Assembly (NCBI GenBank): GCA_002309155.1
Contig: DBXB01000065.1
Span: forward strand, 28,998 to 34,551
Direction: 5' to 3'
From: Bacteroidales bacterium UBA1223
Lineage (GTDB): Bacteria > Bacteroidota > Bacteroidia > Bacteroidales > P3
Length of the DNA: 5,554 nt
Program-made: the position numbers and the translations under genes
Notes under the pieces: generated by a model
The model's database searches: none
Told to the model about the DNA's origin: nothing
Seen by the model: the letters and a program-made list of their open reading frames with translations, nothing else
Part shown: in pieces, positions 1 through 5,554 of the stretch
How positions within the stretch are numbered: position 1 is the first letter of the stretch
Layout of the letters: every line of letters begins with the position of its first letter

Positions 1-215
1 AGTACCTCATGGAATGATTTGGACTCTTCGACCTCGTCATTCGCTACTGCGTCAGCGACTTCGGCGGTTGCCTCGTCAGCTACAGTTGCGGAATCGTCAG
101 TGACTTGTTCGGTCTGGGCGGCAGCATCGTTGTTGGCGTCCTGAGCCTTAACACTGTTGAAATTGGTGAATGCCAATAATCCTATTATCGACATTAATGC
201 AATTACTTTTTTCAT
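1..215 (-). CDS. exbB: MotA/TolQ/ExbB-type proton channel protein, N-terminal part only (cut by window edge)
   Basis: Only the first 71 codons are present; the gene runs off the left edge. What is visible is a signal peptide: two lysines after the initiator Met, a hydrophobic stretch at about residues 4-16, and a likely cleavage site VKA|QD after Ala24. It is followed by an Ala/Thr/Val-rich, strongly acidic segment (about residues 25-65, with 13 Asp/Glu and no Arg or Lys) and then SKSFHEVL. From memory, Bacteroidota ExbB/TolQ-like proteins have this leader and acidic linker, then an (S)xxHxVLK segment just before the first membrane helix. ExbB works with ExbD and TonB in the inner membrane, using the proton gradient to power outer-membrane transporters. 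The ATG at 213-215 is preceded by an A/T-rich leader and a good promoter, which supports this start. The diagnostic channel helices lie outside the window, so the assignment rests on the leader. Another secreted or envelope protein with an acidic linker is possible. Confidence 0.66.
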   Translation of the reverse strand, partial: MKKVIALMSIIGLLAFTNFNSVKAQDANNDAAAQTEQVTDDSATVADEATAEVADAVANDEVEESKSFHEV

Positions 216-275
216 GGTTGATTCAAATTGTGTTAATTATTAGTTAGTTAATTTGTTTGCTTTATATCACAATAT

Positions 276-305
276 GTTTGCAAATTTAGCAAAAAGTTTG
301 CAAAT
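276..305. repeat. Two copies of GTTTGCAAAT, 20 bp apart, over the exbB promoter
   Basis: GTTTGCAAAT occurs at 276-285 and again at 296-305. Each copy contains the perfect 8-bp palindrome TTTGCAAA (277-284 and 297-304). The copies start exactly 20 bases apart, about two helical turns, so both would face the same side of the DNA. One overlaps the -7 element and start region and the other lies in the spacer next to -33. That geometry suits a dimeric regulator binding two sites. However, TTTGCA-like sequence is common near Bacteroidota promoters, so an operator role is inference only. Confidence 0.5.
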
Positions 306-311
306 GCGAAA
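281..311 (-). promoter_or_regulatory. Bacteroidota-type promoter for the exbB-like gene
   Basis: Read on the minus strand, TAAATTTG (plus-strand 281-288) matches the Bacteroidota -7 consensus TAnnTTTG exactly. Nineteen bases upstream is TTTC (308-311), a 3-of-4 match to the -33 TTTG element; 19 falls within the usual 19-21 spacing. Transcription would start near 274, giving a leader of about 60 bases before the ATG at 215. The placement fits a gene transcribed separately from the polyprenyl synthase upstream. The -33 element is imperfect and no start site has been mapped, so this is a motif-based prediction. Confidence 0.6.
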
Positions 312-313
312 CA

Positions 314-330
314 TTTTTTTTATTTTTTTT
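314..330. promoter_or_regulatory. Paired A-tracts just upstream of the exbB promoter
   Basis: On the plus strand there are eight T residues (314-321), one A, then eight T residues (323-330). On the minus strand this gives two A8 tracts immediately upstream of the predicted -33 element at 308-311. Phased A-tracts here could bend DNA or act like an UP element for RNA polymerase. They are not a terminator for the minus-strand polyprenyl synthase gene, because its transcript would carry A residues here, not U. The function is inferred from position only. Confidence 0.35.
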
Positions 331-392
331 AACTCTTTGAGAATCGACAATCTCTAAATTGTTGTTTTGTAGTCTTGTATTAGAGTGCGGTT

Positions 393-1367
393 CTACAACT
401 TTCTGTTCAGCAATTGTTGGGCAATCTCTACTAGTGCCTGCTTGTTTGCTTCGGGTCTTTTTATATTGTCGAGGTTTTCCTTTGCTTTGTGATGGAGGTC
501 AGCTATGGCGTCTTCAACATCTTTCTTGATGTCGAGTCTTGCATAAATGTCCAGAACCTCTTGGATTTTTGCTGAAGGGTCGATGGGAGTGGTGTTAAAC
601 AGTTCTGGTAGGCGTTGTCTGGTACTGTCATCTGCCTTCTGTATTGCGAGAAGGAAGAGATAAGTCTTCTTGTTGTCCTTAATGTCTGTGCCGGTCTGCT
701 TGCCGAATGTCGCAACATCGCCATAGGCGTCGAGCAGATCATCGCGGAGCTGAAATGCCAGACCGATGTTGATGCCGAATGAGTATATATTGTCGACCTC
801 TTCTTCTGTGGCATTGCCATAGAGAGCTCCGATTTTCAGTGCGCAGCCTAGCAGTACGGCAGTTTTCAGTCTTATCATCTCCATATATTCGGCGATGGTG
901 ACATCCGTGCGGTTCTCGAAATTCATATCATACTGCTGACCCTCGCAGATTTCCATGCTTGTTTTTTCGAAGGTCTTTAGTATTTCAGGCAGTTTGCGGT
1001 TGTTATTCTTTAGGAAATAATGCCATGCCAGCGTGTTCATGGCGTCTCCAGAAAGGATCGCCGTATTCTCGTCCCACTTCTTGTATACTGTTGGCTTACC
1101 GCGTCGCAGGGGGGATTTGTCCATAAGGTCGTCGTGTAGCAAGGTGAAGTTGTGAAAAGTCTCGATACCTATGGCGGCGTAGCGGGCGTCATCAATGTCG
1201 CCGTCAAACATCTGGGTGGCTGCGAGCATCAATACAGGACGGATGCGTTTACCTCCGTCGGTCAAAGTATATTCTATGGGTTTGTACAGCTCTGCCGGTG
1301 TGCCAGTAAAGTGTTCGTCAGAAAAATACTGTCGCACTTTCTCTATTAATTCTTTATAAGAATACAT
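393..1367 (-). CDS. Short-chain trans-polyprenyl diphosphate synthase (IspA/GGPP synthase-like)
   Basis: This 324-residue enzyme joins isopentenyl diphosphate to an allylic diphosphate head to tail in the cytoplasm, making prenyl diphosphates for carrier lipids and quinones. The class I prenyltransferase motifs are all present: GGKRIRP at 38-44, the first aspartate-rich motif DDLMD at 79-83, RRG at 88-90, GQQYD at 143-147, Lys168-Thr169, and QLRDDLLD at 206-213 holding the second aspartate motif, followed by a lysine-rich GTDIKDNKK. The length is normal. The first motif is DDxxD without the two-residue insertion of bacterial farnesyl diphosphate synthases. Phe74 lies five residues before it and Thr75 four before. 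In type I GGPP synthases an aromatic at the -5 position limits the chain, so a C15-C20 product is predicted, C20 slightly favoured. The ATG at 1365-1367 follows an A/T-rich leader with no Shine-Dalgarno site. It lies 139 bases after tamL, so it may share that transcript or have its own promoter; I found no convincing one. Confidence 0.95.
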   Translation of the reverse strand: MYSYKELIEKVRQYFSDEHFTGTPAELYKPIEYTLTDGGKRIRPVLMLAATQMFDGDIDDARYAAIGIETFHNFTLLHDDLMDKSPLRRGKPTVYKKWDENTAILSGDAMNTLAWHYFLKNNNRKLPEILKTFEKTSMEICEGQQYDMNFENRTDVTIAEYMEMIRLKTAVLLGCALKIGALYGNATEEEVDNIYSFGINIGLAFQLRDDLLDAYGDVATFGKQTGTDIKDNKKTYLFLLAIQKADDSTRQRLPELFNTTPIDPSAKIQEVLDIYARLDIKKDVEDAIADLHHKAKENLDNIKRPEANKQALVEIAQQLLNRKL

Positions 1368-1379
1368 TATTTTGATTAT

Positions 1380-1397
1380 TTAACCTTAACTTTAACT
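1380..1397. repeat. Three tandem TTAAC(C/T) hexamers in the polyprenyl synthase leader
   Basis: TTAACC, TTAACT and TTAACT follow one another without gaps, reading AGTTAA AGTTAA GGTTAA on the coding strand. They end 12 bases before the start codon. The segment keeps the leader A/T-rich and unstructured, which fits Bacteroidota translation starts. It may be only low-complexity sequence. Confidence 0.4.
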
Positions 1398-1439
1398 TCA
1401 GATACAATATACTTGCTCAATTAATTCTATAACCTTTAT

Positions 1440-1505
1440 CATATCAACTTATCAACATTATCCATATCACCATATCAACTTATCAACATATCCCCATATC
1501 AACAA
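1440..1505. repeat. Degenerate tandem repeat between tamL and the polyprenyl synthase gene
   Basis: The 19-bp sequence CATATCAACTTATCAACAT occurs exactly at 1440-1458 and at 1471-1489, a period of 31 bases. The core CATATCA occurs four times (starts 1440, 1463, 1471, 1495), and ATCAACA occurs at 1451, 1482 and 1498. The block fills the gap directly after the tamL stop codon. On the coding strand it reads as repeated TTGATATG and GTTGATAAG units. It has no obvious hairpin or open reading frame. It is too short and irregular for a CRISPR array and has no terminal inverted repeats. I recall similar GATATG/GTTGATAAG strings between genes in Prevotella, but cannot confirm that here. Confidence 0.75.
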
Positions 1506-1506
1506 T

Positions 1507-3927
1507 TTAAAATGGATAATCAATACCGAAGTTCGCTGTCATCTGTCCAAAGTTCCAGTAAGGTGGGCGCCAGCGGTGTCCTTCGGTGTGTCCTGGGTCA
1601 TAAAGGGGTATCGCAAGGTCGCAGCGTATGGTGACAATTGAGATATTTGCACGGAGTCCTACTCCTATACCTGTAGCGATACTCTTTGGCAGATTCTCCA
1701 GGGTTAGTTGTCCTCCAGGAAATTCGTCAGACTTGTAGGTTAACCATACATTGCCTATGTCGGTGAAGAGGGCACCCTCAAAGATGGAAATGATTGGAAA
1801 CCTATATTCTAGGTTTGTCACCAGTTGCAGGTCGCCTATACGTTCCAGTATGCTGTTGTCGTCCGATCGGAACAATCCTGGGCCTAGATATCGCAGATGC
1901 CACGCCCTCAGTGTTGTCGGACCGCCACCGAAGAAACTTTTTTCATATGGCATTGCCTTTGAATTGCCATAGGGTATTCCCACTCCTGCCAGCACTCTGG
2001 CTACGAAGCTGCTCTGTTTGCCAAAATAAAAGTATCTCTTGAATTCTGTGGTAAATCTCGCATATTGTGAGAACGGGACTCCGAAGATCTGGCGAATGCC
2101 GTTCTCATCGGTGGGTGCATCGGTAAGAGTCTCAATAGCAGCCAGAAGATTGCCCGCTGATTCCACTGAGAAGTGGAAATAGTTGAAATTTATACGTTTG
2201 CCGTATTGTTGGGTGTTGTATACATAGTCATATCTGGCGTCCATTATGAAGTGGTCGCTGTATTGGTATTTCACACGGGCGTCACTAATGCTTGTCATGC
2301 GGCTGCGGAACGTGCTGTCAATATTGAAAAAGCGGACATAGGTCAACTCCAAAGGCAGGAGTTGGTGACCGTGACGACGGCGAGACCAGTTGTAGCCGAA
2401 ACCAGTGTTAAATAAAATGCGTTCAAAATAGCTATGAAACTGATAGTTGCCACCGAGATTGATGACGGTGTGCGGTCTCATGCGTTGCCATATGCGGTCT
2501 TTCTTGAAGGGGAAGAGGAATGTTGGAAGGTCGAGAGAGAGAGACAGTCCATTCTCAAAATTGCTGAAACTTTTTATCAGCTCTTGGTCCTGATTCTGAT
2601 AGAACAGTTTGGGAAGCTCTACGAGAAGCGATACTTCTGCGTTGAGTATCTCAGCTCCGCCGAAGAGGTTCTTGTTTTGGTAGTTTATCTTGGTCTCGAG
2701 ACCGAAGTTTCCGCTCATGAACCCATTGTTCCCGTCGCCGAAAGGGGAGGAGTTGTTGATTTCTATTGATGCGCTGAGACGTTGTTTCTTGGCATTGAGC
2801 AGACGGATCTTTGCGTCAAGAAGGCGGTTGGTGTCGCAGCTGTTAGGCGATTCGCTGAACTCTATGTTTATGTATTTGAAATTTCTGAGATTAAGGAGTG
2901 AGTTGTATGTGAGATTTATTGTGAAAGGTCTGAAAGTCTGTCCATGATACATGAATAGGGAACGCTTTATTACCTTGGTTTTATGCGTCATGGGCTGGTC
3001 GTAGAGGAACGTGTAATGCGTTATTCCATTGCTGAATTCTGTGCTGTCGATAAGAGTGTCGAAGTTGCTGGCATCTTTGTTCTCTGCCGACGAAGTGTTG
3101 GGATAAATATATATGTTGTCTATATGGTATTTCTGTAGTGGAGTGACGACGCTGTTCTTGTTTTCGGTTCTGACGGGGTTGTGAATATTCTGGAGTATTG
3201 AGAGCTTGTGGTCTTCGTAAGCAGTGTCTACAAGATAATTCACCAGGTCGGTACTTGCCAGATAGTATCCTTGGTTGCGAAGCTTTTCTGTTATGCGGTT
3301 GCGCTCCTCGTCCATAACGTCCTGGTCGTAGTAGTCGCCCTCTTTCAGCAGACACTCGTCAGACCATTGCTTTAGCAGTTTGTCCACCTCAGGGGTTTCG
3401 GCTCTTGAGGTGACAGAATAAATTTTGTAGCGTGTTGATGGTTTTATGTGATAGATTACGGTGAGGTCGTGTTTCTTATCCACTACGGTGTCGAATGATA
3501 CCGTGGAATAGAAACAACCTTTCGATTTTAGGAGTCCGGCAATTTGCTGACTGGTCTGTTCCGCCGCATGTTCATCATATACCACTGGGGGTTGCCCTTT
3601 GTCGCGTAGATAACGTTGCCAGAAATTATCTTTCTCTGGATTCGACAGGCAGTAGACCCGCATCGAGAACCGTGGTCCGATGCCCAGCAGATGGGTGTTG
3701 GGTTTCTGACGAACATATTTCTTCATGTCGTCGAGGGCGTCGGTAATCTCCTTGGGAGGTTTGCTGCCGTCTTCCATCTCGATGCTGAATTTGTTTTTGT
3801 ACAGCACCTTCTCGTCGGGCTTGATAAACTTGTCGACACTCATGCATGACGATGCGCTGATTGCGATCGTTATGGCGACAACTATGCGGGTTATCCAGGA
3901 CTTGAGATGATACGTGTGATTCTTCAT
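1507..3927 (-). CDS. tamL: TamL-type BamA/TamA (Omp85) outer-membrane lipoprotein
   Basis: This 806-residue Omp85 protein should sit in the outer membrane and help assemble membrane proteins or move material across the envelope; Bacteroidota TamL is known as the lipidated partner of TamB. The N-terminus is a lipoprotein signal: a hydrophobic stretch at about 11-27, then lipobox A-S-S-Cys28. The KFIKPDEKVLY segment after it resembles the start of mature TamL proteins. POTRA-like regions follow at roughly 115-166, 168-238 and 267-361, the second containing LKEGDYYDQDVMDEERNRI and ending in NQGYYLA. The barrel covers about 365-806. Its FFGGGPTTLRAW segment (665-676) carries the loop-6 motif with Arg674, and LGPG follows. 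The chain ends in Phe806, as outer-membrane barrels usually do. The length is normal for TamL. The ATG overlaps the waaA stop by 4 bases (ATGA), implying translational coupling. An AAAGGA 11 bases upstream is a weak Shine-Dalgarno resemblance inside waaA. No tamB is visible in the window. Confidence 0.9.
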   Translation of the reverse strand: MKNHTYHLKSWITRIVVAITIAISASSCMSVDKFIKPDEKVLYKNKFSIEMEDGSKPPKEITDALDDMKKYVRQKPNTHLLGIGPRFSMRVYCLSNPEKDNFWQRYLRDKGQPPVVYDEHAAEQTSQQIAGLLKSKGCFYSTVSFDTVVDKKHDLTVIYHIKPSTRYKIYSVTSRAETPEVDKLLKQWSDECLLKEGDYYDQDVMDEERNRITEKLRNQGYYLASTDLVNYLVDTAYEDHKLSILQNIHNPVRTENKNSVVTPLQKYHIDNIYIYPNTSSAENKDASNFDTLIDSTEFSNGITHYTFLYDQPMTHKTKVIKRSLFMYHGQTFRPFTINLTYNSLLNLRNFKYINIEFSESPNSCDTNRLLDAKIRLLNAKKQRLSASIEINNSSPFGDGNNGFMSGNFGLETKINYQNKNLFGGAEILNAEVSLLVELPKLFYQNQDQELIKSFSNFENGLSLSLDLPTFLFPFKKDRIWQRMRPHTVINLGGNYQFHSYFERILFNTGFGYNWSRRRHGHQLLPLELTYVRFFNIDSTFRSRMTSISDARVKYQYSDHFIMDARYDYVYNTQQYGKRINFNYFHFSVESAGNLLAAIETLTDAPTDENGIRQIFGVPFSQYARFTTEFKRYFYFGKQSSFVARVLAGVGIPYGNSKAMPYEKSFFGGGPTTLRAWHLRYLGPGLFRSDDNSILERIGDLQLVTNLEYRFPIISIFEGALFTDIGNVWLTYKSDEFPGGQLTLENLPKSIATGIGVGLRANISIVTIRCDLAIPLYDPGHTEGHRWRPPYWNFGQMTANFGIDYPF

Positions 3928-5195
3928 CGCAATTCAATTCCTTTCATGATTGTCTCGGTGGCGCCGACATTATTTTGCATATAGTTGTCGCATGCTTTAG
4001 ATGCTTTGCGGTAATCCTCCTCGGAATCCAGCCATACAGTGAGGATTTCAGTGAGTTGTTGCTTGTCGTTGTAGGTCATTGCTCCGCCATACGCCAAGAG
4101 TTCCATTGCTTCTTGAAAATGCGTATGGTTTGGACCGAAACATACGGGACAGCCAAAAACAGCGGCTTCGAGAATGTTGTGGATTCCTTTTCCGAAACCG
4201 CCACCGATATACGCCACTGTCGCATAGCGGTAGATGGATGAAAGCATGCCGATGTTGTCTATTATCAGTATCTTTTTCCGACAATAATCCGATGTATTCT
4301 TGTTCTTCAGACTTGAATAGCGGATGCAGTTCTCTATGCCGAACAGATTTTCTATCTGGGTCAGTCTCGACTCATGGATTTCGTGTGGTGCGACGATTAC
4401 TTTTAACGGTTCATTGTATGAATGTAGGAAAGCATTGATGTTGTCCTCGTCGGGGGGCCATGAACTGCCGGCTATCAGTACTTTTACCTCTTCCAAAGGT
4501 CTGGTGCCGTTGTCGGTGATGAACTGTTCTATCTCATCGAACTTCCTGGCGTGGCTGGCAATGTCCATGACGCGGTCAAAACGAGTGTCTCCGGCTATGG
4601 AGCAGTTGTTCACGCCGTGTTCTTTGAGAAGTCTGACGGAGGTCTCGTTCTGGACGAAGAGATGGCGGAATGATTTCTTGAGCTGATTTAGGAACCAGCG
4701 TCCATGCCATTTGAAAAAGTAGTGGTCGTCGCGGAATATTGCGGAGAAGATATAGGTGGGGATGCCTCGTCTGCTGAGTTCGTTCAGGTAGTTGAACCAG
4801 AATTCGTACTTGACAAAAAAGACTATGTCGGGATGTATCTCTTTAATAAGTTTGCGGGCATTACTGCGTGTGTCGGGAGGCAGGTAGCAAATCACATCGG
4901 CTTTGTCGTAGTTTTTGCGCACCTCGTAACCCGACGGTGAGAAGAATGTAAGGACTATCTTATATTCTGGGTGTTTAGTCTTTAAGGTCTCTATTACCGG
5001 ACGGGCCTGTTCGAATTCCCCTAGGGAGGCGACGTGAAACCAAGCTACTTTACCTTCCTTTAACTTGTCGCCACTAAAGTTGTTCCGCCAATGCCTCCAG
5101 CCTTCAGACATTAGCTTGCATTTCTTGTGGAACGGAGCTGCACAACGAACTGCCGCCGTCATTAATCCGATGCCGATGCTGTACAGGGTCCTCAT
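3924..5195 (-). CDS. waaA: 3-deoxy-D-manno-octulosonic acid (Kdo) transferase
   Basis: WaaA (KdtA) transfers Kdo from CMP-Kdo to the lipid A precursor at the cytoplasmic face of the inner membrane, the first step of lipopolysaccharide core synthesis. The 423-residue length is normal for this GT30 family. Residues 1-20 are hydrophobic and probably attach the protein to the membrane. The N-terminal domain has FHVASLGEFEQARPVI (53-68) with catalytic Glu60, then FFSPSGY (84-90), FVKYEFWFNYL (127-137) and SAIFRDDHYFFKWHG (151-165). The C-terminal domain has GDTRFDRV (202-209), GSSWPPDE (243-250), APHEIHESRL (269-278), and the nucleotide-sugar region GGGFGKGIHNILEAAVFGCP (331-350) followed by FGPNH. 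No key motif is missing. The start lies 9 bases after the upstream barrel gene and the stop overlaps tamL, so all three are probably co-transcribed. Whether one or two Kdo residues are added cannot be told from this sequence. Confidence 0.97.
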   Translation of the reverse strand: MRTLYSIGIGLMTAAVRCAAPFHKKCKLMSEGWRHWRNNFSGDKLKEGKVAWFHVASLGEFEQARPVIETLKTKHPEYKIVLTFFSPSGYEVRKNYDKADVICYLPPDTRSNARKLIKEIHPDIVFFVKYEFWFNYLNELSRRGIPTYIFSAIFRDDHYFFKWHGRWFLNQLKKSFRHLFVQNETSVRLLKEHGVNNCSIAGDTRFDRVMDIASHARKFDEIEQFITDNGTRPLEEVKVLIAGSSWPPDEDNINAFLHSYNEPLKVIVAPHEIHESRLTQIENLFGIENCIRYSSLKNKNTSDYCRKKILIIDNIGMLSSIYRYATVAYIGGGFGKGIHNILEAAVFGCPVCFGPNHTHFQEAMELLAYGGAMTYNDKQQLTEILTVWLDSEEDYRKASKACDNYMQNNVGATETIMKGIELR

Positions 5196-5204
5196 TGTCT
5201 GTTT

Positions 5205-5554
5205 CTAAAAGAAATAGTAGTCGTATGCCATCTTTCCACGCAAGGGGAACATCCAGCACAGTCTGATGGTGTAGAACAGATCCAGGTATTTTGTGTTGTC
5301 TGGTCCATGAAGATCCATGACTTCGTCAATGACGTAGTCACGGACAGAGTGATTCCAGAACTGGGTCACTTCAAATGCCACATATAGATTCACAAAGTTG
5401 GAGTGGTTGCTCATAAACCAGTAGCCGACTCCCTCGGTAAGAGTGAAACCTCTGCGTTTGTGGTCGTAAAGTCTGGCATAGTCGTCCTGAATCTGAGGAG
5501 CGTTCACGTCGTTGAGCAGAAAGATTGTCTTTTCCTGCATAACACCAGCCAGCA
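5205..5554 (-). CDS. Predicted outer-membrane beta-barrel protein of unknown function, C-terminal part (5' end outside window)
   Basis: The reading frame stays open to the right edge: codons for L-A-G-V precede the Met at 5538-5540. That internal Met is therefore probably not the true start, and the gene begins outside the window. The visible 115 or so residues contain alternating polar and aromatic stretches typical of barrel strands, such as GFTLTEGVGYWFMSN, NLYVAFEVTQFWN and KYLDLFYTIRLCWMFPL. The chain ends in YDYYFF with a terminal Phe, as outer-membrane barrels do. The order GVMQEK..., DDYARLYDHKRRGFTL, EGVGYWFMSN, FEVTQ and DLFYTIRLCWMFPL resembles a Bacteroidota outer-membrane beta-barrel family I recall with a GxxQHK...KGYDRLTNG...LEFTQ...RxGW pattern and no assigned function. 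The stop lies 9 bases before waaA, so it is likely the upstream gene of the waaA-tamL operon. The barrel call comes from sequence pattern and the family match from memory. Confidence 0.6.
   Translation of the reverse strand, partial: LAGVMQEKTIFLLNDVNAPQIQDDYARLYDHKRRGFTLTEGVGYWFMSNHSNFVNLYVAFEVTQFWNHSVRDYVIDEVMDLHGPDNTKYLDLFYTIRLCWMFPLRGKMAYDYYFF

Noticed and set aside
333..358. Possible terminator hairpin after the polyprenyl synthase gene (GAGA...TCTC next to a homopolymer run)
   Set aside because: The stem is only about four pairs plus a mismatch, and on the minus-strand transcript the following run is A, not U. No plus-strand gene exists for which the T-run could act.
1368..1439. Promoter for the polyprenyl synthase gene
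   Set aside because: The nearest -7-like string on the minus strand is TATATTG, which lacks the full TAnnTTTG form and has no TTTG-like element at 19-21 bases upstream. Read-through from tamL is equally possible.
1440..1505. CRISPR-like array
   Set aside because: There are only two exact 19-bp copies with a 12-base interval. The intervals also share the CATATCA core, and no cas gene is present.
2434..2769. Plus-strand open frame of 111 codons
   Set aside because: It lies wholly inside tamL on the opposite strand, its product resembles no family I know, and it has no plausible promoter or leader. The tamL frame explains the conservation-type motifs here.
2981..3355. Minus-strand alternate frame of 124 codons
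   Set aside because: It is the same strand as tamL in another frame and gives an Arg/Gln/His-rich product, typical of a frame-shifted reading of a real gene.
4324..4686. Plus-strand open frame of 120 codons
   Set aside because: It is opposite waaA, whose GSSW and APHEIHESRL motifs lie in this stretch. The product has no recognisable domain and is most likely a shadow of the real frame.

Overview
The window looks like chromosomal DNA of a Bacteroidota bacterium, most likely a Bacteroidales member close to Prevotella. Four observations support this. The outer-membrane Omp85 protein is of the lipidated TamL type. The left-edge gene encodes an ExbB/TolQ-like protein with the signal peptide and acidic linker I associate with Bacteroidota. 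Gene starts have A/T-rich leaders rather than Shine-Dalgarno sites. One intergenic gap carries a promoter of the Bacteroidota form (-7 TAnnTTTG). The genus is an inference from remembered families, not from a marker gene.

All five supported genes lie on the minus strand, so the window is best read from right to left. At the right edge (5205-5554) is the C-terminal part of a predicted outer-membrane beta-barrel protein of unknown function. Nine bases later comes waaA/kdtA (3924-5195), the Kdo transferase of lipopolysaccharide inner-core synthesis. Its stop codon overlaps the start of tamL (1507-3927) in an ATGA junction. These three genes look like one envelope-assembly operon. A 139-base gap follows, with a 19-bp direct repeat, scattered CATATCA copies and a short hexamer repeat. 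Then comes a short-chain trans-polyprenyl diphosphate synthase (393-1367), which would supply allylic isoprenoid diphosphates for lipid carriers and quinones. A 177-base gap with a recognisable promoter and twin TTTGCAAA palindromes leads into the first 71 codons of an exbB-like proton-channel gene, cut by the left edge.

The common theme is building and energising the cell envelope: isoprenoid precursors, Kdo addition to lipid A, outer-membrane protein or envelope biogenesis, and TonB-type energy transfer. The coding content is ordinary housekeeping. I see no mobile element, CRISPR array, RNA gene or clearly new system. The items most worth a second look are the intergenic repeats, the twin palindromes over the exbB promoter, and the uncharacterised barrel gene joined to waaA and tamL. 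No stretch over 300 bases lacks a gene.
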